Positions 59,736-64,000 of a stretch of DNA of 64,000 nt are shown here, one piece after another. Made by a program: the position numbers and the translations under genes. The DNA comes from DASPGQ01 sp035457705 (GTDB lineage Bacteria > Acidobacteriota > Vicinamibacteria > Marinacidobacterales > SMYC01), in the NCBI GenBank assembly GCA_035457705.1, contig DATIBD010000013.1, forward strand, positions 1 through 64,000, in the 5' to 3' direction. Within the stretch, counting starts at the first letter, position 1, and every line of letters starts with the position of its first letter. The notes under the pieces were generated by a model. It saw only the letters and a list, made by a program, of their open reading frames with translations, was not told where the DNA came from and made no database searches.

Positions 59736-61430
59736 ATGCTCAGGACAGGAGCCCAGATCGTCTGGGACGTGCTCGGTCAGGAGGGCGTGCGCTGCGTCTT
59801 CGGCTATCCGGGCGGCGCCATCCTTCCTATTTATGACGCCCTGCTGGGCTCGTCGATCCACCATGTGCTGGTTCGGCACGAGCAGGGCGCGGCCCACATG
59901 GCCGATGGCTACGCGCGCGCGTCGGGCGAGGTCGGAGTCGCCATGGCTACCTCGGGCCCCGGCGCGACGAACCTCGTCACCGGGATCGCTACCGCGATGC
60001 TCGACTCTTCCTCAGTGGTGTTCATAACGGGGCAAGTTTCGAGCCGCGTCATCGGAACTGACGCGTTCCAGGAGACCGACATCACGGGTGTCACGCTTCC
60101 GATCACCAAGCACAACTTTCTCGTCACCCGAACCGAGGACGTGGGACCGACGCTCCGGAAGGCTTTCCACATAGCGCGCACGGGTCGTCCCGGCCCGGTT
60201 CTCGTCGACATCACGAAAGACGCCCAGCAGGGCACGCTGGACTACGAGCCGGACGAAGCGCCGGTCGAGCTCCCCGAACGTTCGCCCCAAGACACGCTCA
60301 CTCGCGATGCTCTCGACGAGGCGGCGGGTTTGGTGAGCTCGGCGAAAAGACCGCTCGTACTCGCCGGGCGCGGTGTCATGCTCGCCGGGGCGACCGATCT
60401 CCTGCAGGACTTCGTGGAGCGCACACGGATCCCGGTGGCCATGACGCTTCTCGGCATCGGGGGCTTTCCCGCGACCCATGCTCTGAACCTGGGCATGATG
60501 GGGATGCACGGCGAGGCGTGGGTGAACCGCGCCATCCAGAGCGCCGACGTGCTTCTCGCCATCGGGATGCGATTCGACGATCGCGTCACCGGAGACCCCA
60601 CGAAATTCGCCACCTCGGCGAAGAAGATCCACCTCGAGATCGACCGTTCGGAGATCAACAAGGTCATCCGCGTCGACGTTCCTTTGGTTGGAGATCTCCG
60701 AGAGACGCTTTCGCAGCTCGCTCCAAGGATCAGCACCACCGACCTGTCACCCTGGCATTCTTTCATCGAAGACCTGAAGGGGGACACGGCGGTGCGCGAC
60801 ATCCAAACGCTGCCCGACAGCGGCCACCTCTATGCGGCCCACGTGATCAGTGATTTGTGGAACCTCACCGAGGGCCAGGCTCTCGTCGTTACTGACGTTG
60901 GCCAACACCAGATGTGGGAAGCACAGTACTACAAGCACGACTACCCGCGGAAGCTGATCACCTCGGGCGGGCTCGGGACCATGGGCTTCGCCCTTCCCGC
61001 CGCCCTCGGCGCCAAGTTCGCAAAGCCCGAAGAGGAAGTCTGGGTCATCGTGGGCGACGGAGGCTTTCAAATGACGGCGGCAGAGCTATCGACCTGCGCT
61101 CAGGAGAACATGAAGTTGAACGTCGCCGTGATCAACAACGGTTACCTCGGGATGGTTCGCCAGTGGCAGGAGTTCTTTTACGACAAGCGCTACGCGGCCA
61201 CCCCCATGTCCAACCCGGATTTTGTCAAGCTTGCCGATGCTCACGGACTTCCGGGCTTCCGCGTCGAGAAGCGGTCCGAGATAGCCGAAGCGGTCTCGAG
61301 GGCTCGCGCGTTACGTGAGACCGCGGTTATCGACTTCCGCGTCGAGAGGGAAGACACCGTGTACCCAATGGTGGCACCCGGCAAGACCATCGAGGACATG
61401 ATCCGGCGTCCCGTCCCGGTTCTCGAGTAG
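59736..61430 (+). CDS. ilvB: Acetolactate synthase large subunit
   Basis: A 564-residue thiamine-diphosphate enzyme that makes 2-acetolactate or 2-aceto-2-hydroxybutyrate, the first common step of valine, leucine and isoleucine synthesis. GAQIVWDVLGQEGVRCVFGYPGG at the start, the catalytic Glu in VLVRHEQGAAHMADGYAR, and the ThDP motif GDGGFQMTAAELSTCAQENM...NN are all present. Length is normal for IlvB/IlvI. It starts on an ATG that coincides with the predicted transcription start, so it lacks a Shine-Dalgarno sequence. It is the first gene of ilvB-ilvH-ilvC. Confidence 0.96.
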   Translation: MLRTGAQIVWDVLGQEGVRCVFGYPGGAILPIYDALLGSSIHHVLVRHEQGAAHMADGYARASGEVGVAMATSGPGATNLVTGIATAMLDSSSVVFITGQVSSRVIGTDAFQETDITGVTLPITKHNFLVTRTEDVGPTLRKAFHIARTGRPGPVLVDITKDAQQGTLDYEPDEAPVELPERSPQDTLTRDALDEAAGLVSSAKRPLVLAGRGVMLAGATDLLQDFVERTRIPVAMTLLGIGGFPATHALNLGMMGMHGEAWVNRAIQSADVLLAIGMRFDDRVTGDPTKFATSAKKIHLEIDRSEINKVIRVDVPLVGDLRETLSQLAPRISTTDLSPWHSFIEDLKGDTAVRDIQTLPDSGHLYAAHVISDLWNLTEGQALVVTDVGQHQMWEAQYYKHDYPRKLITSGGLGTMGFALPAALGAKFAKPEEEVWVIVGDGGFQMTAAELSTCAQENMKLNVAVINNGYLGMVRQWQEFFYDKRYAATPMSNPDFVKLADAHGLPGFRVEKRSEIAEAVSRARALRETAVIDFRVEREDTVYPMVAPGKTIEDMIRRPVPVLE

Positions 61431-61431
61431 C

Positions 61432-61938
61432 GTGGATACCCGATCGAGACCTCGAACCTTCGTGGTGCTGGTGGAGAACGTGCCCGGGGTCCTGGATCGG
61501 GTCGCGTCCCTGTTCCGGAGGCGCAGCTACAACATCGAGTCGCTGACCGTGGGCCACACCGACCGGCCCGACGTGTCGCATATCACTATCGTCATGAACG
61601 CAGACGATCGGGTCGCGAGCCTCGTCGAAGCCAATCTATACAAGCTCGTGAACGTGCTCGAGGTCAAGGATGTCTCCGACGTTGCCTGCGTCGCCCGCGA
61701 CCTGGCGTTGATCAAGGTTCGGGCAGACCACTCGAATCGCTCCGAGATCATGCAGGTCGCCGAGGTCTTCCGTGCGCGTGTCGTGGACGTGAGCCCCGAG
61801 GCCCTTATTTTCGAGATCACGGGATCCGAGGACAAGGTCGAAAGCCTGGTCGATGTGCTGAGACCTTATGGCATCTTGGAAATGGCGCGCACCGGAATCG
61901 TCGCCATGGCGCGGTCGGTCGCGACGGTGACCGTATGA
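61432..61938 (+). CDS. ilvH: Acetolactate synthase small (regulatory) subunit
   Basis: A 168-residue ACT-domain protein that activates the large subunit and confers feedback inhibition by valine. The ACT motif TFVVLVENVPGVLDRVASLFRRRSYNIESLTVG is at the start, followed by the second small-subunit domain (LIKVRADHSNRSEIMQVAEVF, EITGSEDKVESLVDVLRPYGILE). Its GTG start is one base after the ilvB stop, so the subunits are translated together. Confidence 0.95.
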   Translation: MDTRSRPRTFVVLVENVPGVLDRVASLFRRRSYNIESLTVGHTDRPDVSHITIVMNADDRVASLVEANLYKLVNVLEVKDVSDVACVARDLALIKVRADHSNRSEIMQVAEVFRARVVDVSPEALIFEITGSEDKVESLVDVLRPYGILEMARTGIVAMARSVATVTV

Positions 61939-61961
61939 CAGCGGATTGAAAGGAGCTTTGG

Positions 61962-63020
61962 ATGGCAAGGATTTACTACGATAAGGACGCGAACCTCGAC
62001 CTGATCCGGCGTAAGAAAGTTGGAGTCGTGGGCTACGGCTCGCAAGGGCATGCTCACGCGCTCAACCTCAAGGAGAGCGGTGTGGACGTTCGGGTCGGGC
62101 TCCATCCCGAGAGTCGGAGCCGGGCCAAGGCGCAGGCGGACGGCCTCTCGGTATCGAGCGTGAAAGACGTTGCCGCCTGGGCCGACGTCGTCATGGTGTT
62201 GGCTCCGGATACCCGCCAGCCCCAGATTTACCGCAAGGAGATCGAGCCTGGCCTGAAAGCGGGCAAGACGCTGATGTTCGCTCACGGGTTCAGCATCCAT
62301 TACGAGACAGTGACCCCGCCGGCGGAGATCGATGTATCGATGATCGCTCCCAAGGCGCCAGGGCACCGGGTTCGGGAAACCTATTGTGAAGGTGAGGGAA
62401 CTCCGGCGCTCGTGGCGATTCATCAGGACGCCTCGGGGAAAGCCCTCGATCTCGCGCTTTCTTACGCCAAAGGCATCGGCGTCACGCGGGCGGGAGTGCT
62501 GGCGACGACCTTTGCCGAAGAGACCGAGACGGATCTCTTCGGAGAGCAGACGGTGCTTTGCGGGGGAGTGAGTCATCTCGTGAAGGCGGGATTCGACACG
62601 CTCGTGGAAGCTGGCTACCAGCCGGAGATGGCGTATTTCGAGTGTCTCCATGAGCTCAAGTTGATCGTCGACCTCATGTATCGCGGGGGTATCAACTACA
62701 TGCGCTACTCGGTCAGCGACACGGCCGAGCATGGAGATTACTCCGGAGGCCCGCGCGTCATCACCGAGCAGACGCGCCAGGAGATGAAGAAGATCCTGGA
62801 AGAGATCCGAAACGGAACCTACGCGAAAAAATGGATCGAGGAGAACGAGAAAGGCCGCCCGTGGTTCGACAAGGTGCGGCTCGAAGAGCAGAACCACCTC
62901 ATCGAGCGCGTCGGTGCCGAGTTGAGAAAGATGATGCCGTTTCTCGACCCCGTCACGGTGAAGCCAGGCGAGGGGCCCATTCCCGCAAAGGCGGAGGAAA
63001 AGTCGACGGTGGGGGCCTGA
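61962..63020 (+). CDS. ilvC: Ketol-acid reductoisomerase
   Basis: A 352-residue class I enzyme that isomerises and reduces acetolactate to dihydroxy-isovalerate with NADPH. The cofactor fold is GYGSQGHAHALNLKESG, and the loop with R and S residues after strand 2 (GLHPESRSRAKA) points to NADPH. The metal-binding helical domain includes DLFGEQTVLCGG and CLHELKLIVDLMYRGG. AAAGGAG precedes the ATG. It completes the ilvBHC operon; ilvD is not in the window. Confidence 0.96.
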   Translation: MARIYYDKDANLDLIRRKKVGVVGYGSQGHAHALNLKESGVDVRVGLHPESRSRAKAQADGLSVSSVKDVAAWADVVMVLAPDTRQPQIYRKEIEPGLKAGKTLMFAHGFSIHYETVTPPAEIDVSMIAPKAPGHRVRETYCEGEGTPALVAIHQDASGKALDLALSYAKGIGVTRAGVLATTFAEETETDLFGEQTVLCGGVSHLVKAGFDTLVEAGYQPEMAYFECLHELKLIVDLMYRGGINYMRYSVSDTAEHGDYSGGPRVITEQTRQEMKKILEEIRNGTYAKKWIEENEKGRPWFDKVRLEEQNHLIERVGAELRKMMPFLDPVTVKPGEGPIPAKAEEKSTVGA

Positions 63021-63123
63021 TTCTCGAATCAGGAAGCCGTTAATCCAGATCGAGCGAGGCGTAGAGTTCGGGCTCGAGATTGAACATCACGCGCGCTTCG
63101 ATGACCGTCTCGAGCCGTGTCGC

Positions 63124-64000
63124 TCAAACCAGGAGATCGTGCTCGAAAGGGCAATCACCGCGGCACCGGACGAGCCCCTCGCTCCGATACTTCTGGTAGC
63201 CGTCGGGGAAAATAGTGACGACCGTCTCGAACCGTTCTTTGATGCGCTGTGCGGCGAGAAAGTTGGCGCCGGACGAGATGCCGACGCAGCACGCGAAGGC
63301 CGCGGAAAGGTAGTGTGCGGCGTTTTTGGCGGCGCCGCTCTCGATACAGATCACCTCGTCGACCTCGGGCGACACGCCCCCGTTTCCGTCACTCACAATC
63401 TCGGGGATGAAACCGTCGCCGATCCCGTAGATGCCATGGCTGGCCGGCTCGCCTCCGCTCATGACCGCAGATTCCGCCGGCTCGACCGCGACGAGCTTGG
63501 CGTTGGGAAACGCTTCTCGGATGGCGGCGCCGACGCCCATCAGTGTTCCCCCGGTGCCCACGCCGGACACAAAGGCGTCGATGCTCGCATCGGTGTGCTC
63601 GGCGATCTGTCTCAGAATCTCCGCTCCCGTCGTCACCCGATGGCATTCGACGTTGAGAGGGTTCGAGAACTGATCGGGATTGAAGTGTCCCGGCTTCGAC
63701 GCGAGCTCGTCGCGCACCGCCGCGGCTTCCGCAAAGCTCCCCTTTTCCGAGACCGACACGAGCGTCGCCCCGAGTCTCGTGATGATCTCTTTCCGTTCGG
63801 CGGTCATGTTCTCGGGCATGACGATCGTCACCTCGTGACCACGCGCGCGCCCGAAGTACGAGAGCGCAATACCGGTATTGCCGCTCGATGCCTCGACGAT
63901 ACGATCCCCTTCGCGGAGCAGCCCCCGCTTCGTGCTCTCGTCGAGGATGTACGTCGCGATGCGGTCTTTGATGCTCCCGCAAGGATTCGTACATTCGAGC
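63124..64000 (-). CDS. Cysteine synthase / CBS family PLP enzyme, 5' end outside the window
   Basis: The C-terminal 292 residues of a PLP-dependent beta-replacing enzyme that makes cysteine from O-acetylserine or a related substrate. The Schiff-base lysine is in NPCGSIKDR (usually NPxGSxKDR), and the phosphate and substrate loops are EASSGNTGIALS and GVGTGGTLMG. The C-terminus has an unusual Cys cluster (VRCRGDCPFEHDLLV). The start lies beyond base 64000. It converges on ilvC. The reading frame stays open for 27 codons after its TGA, to TAA at 63042-63040. Confidence 0.88.
   Translation of the reverse strand, partial: LECTNPCGSIKDRIATYILDESTKRGLLREGDRIVEASSGNTGIALSYFGRARGHEVTIVMPENMTAERKEIITRLGATLVSVSEKGSFAEAAAVRDELASKPGHFNPDQFSNPLNVECHRVTTGAEILRQIAEHTDASIDAFVSGVGTGGTLMGVGAAIREAFPNAKLVAVEPAESAVMSGGEPASHGIYGIGDGFIPEIVSDGNGGVSPEVDEVICIESGAAKNAAHYLSAAFACCVGISSGANFLAAQRIKERFETVVTIFPDGYQKYRSEGLVRCRGDCPFEHDLLV

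Noticed and set aside
1..64000. CRISPR arrays, rRNA, tRNA, integrases or transposases
   Set aside because: No regularly spaced repeats, no cloverleaf or rRNA motifs in the intergenic regions, and no transposase or integrase motif in any supported gene.

Overview
The window is GC-rich chromosomal DNA packed with genes on both strands. I see no rRNA, tRNA, CRISPR array, phage module or complete insertion sequence. Gene content points to a Gram-negative heterotroph, most likely an acidobacterium: LpxA (lipid A), TolB, a carboxypeptidase-regulatory-domain TonB receptor, a DUF5916 outer-membrane protein, a sortilin-type BNR propeller, an MglA GTPase, a bactofilin and many PD40 propellers. The phylum is inferred from this mix of families, not from a marker gene.

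Layout. 0-5.7 kb: a decayed fragment of a neighbouring hydrolase gene, a nucleotidyltransferase with an overlapping small partner gene, a CocE-type hydrolase and a LysM lytic transglycosylase. 5.7-18 kb: an acylating aldehyde dehydrogenase, a lipoprotein, an MglA-like GTPase with a long tail, a ccdA-cytochrome c-tlpA redox operon, a bactofilin followed by a 55-residue zinc-ribbon protein and a protein with a duplicated domain, then a DnaB-like protein without a P-loop, divergent from a membrane TPR protein. 18-24 kb: lpxA, a 2-isopropylmalate-synthase-family enzyme, an M20 dipeptidase, DUF1697, and a flavin monooxygenase fused to a PPOX-fold domain. 24-50 kb: secreted or periplasmic scavenging functions (PD40-amidohydrolase, D-aminoacylase-like enzyme, amidase, M20 deacylase, TonB receptor, P1 peptidase, sortilin-like propeller, DUF5916), with LeuRS embedded and a MerR-XRE-cupin regulator in the middle. 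50-59.6 kb: Uma2, TolB, cyclophilin, a two-gene GMC dehydrogenase, a PQQ dehydrogenase pseudogene, a kinase/propeller C-terminal scrap, and a sulfatase with an upstream small gene and a Gfo/Idh oxidoreductase. 59.7-64 kb: the ilvB-ilvH-ilvC operon and the 3' part of a cysteine synthase gene.

How it fits together. The middle of the window reads as a peptide and amide scavenging region. A TonB receptor, several peptidases, deacylases and amidases lie around one three-domain regulator that sits in a 90-bp divergent promoter region. Branched-chain amino acid synthesis starts from a sharp promoter with a perfect palindrome in its spacer. Several genes (282, 47608, 50651, 52141, 52188, 59736) have a -10-like hexamer ending 6-9 nt before the start codon and little or no Shine-Dalgarno sequence, which suggests leaderless mRNAs. 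A two-hairpin repeat occurs at two places with compensatory base changes.

The most unusual items are the monooxygenase-PPOX fusion, the P-loop-less DnaB paralogue, the MerR-XRE-cupin locus, the covarying repeat, and the small gene coupled to an atypical sulfatase.
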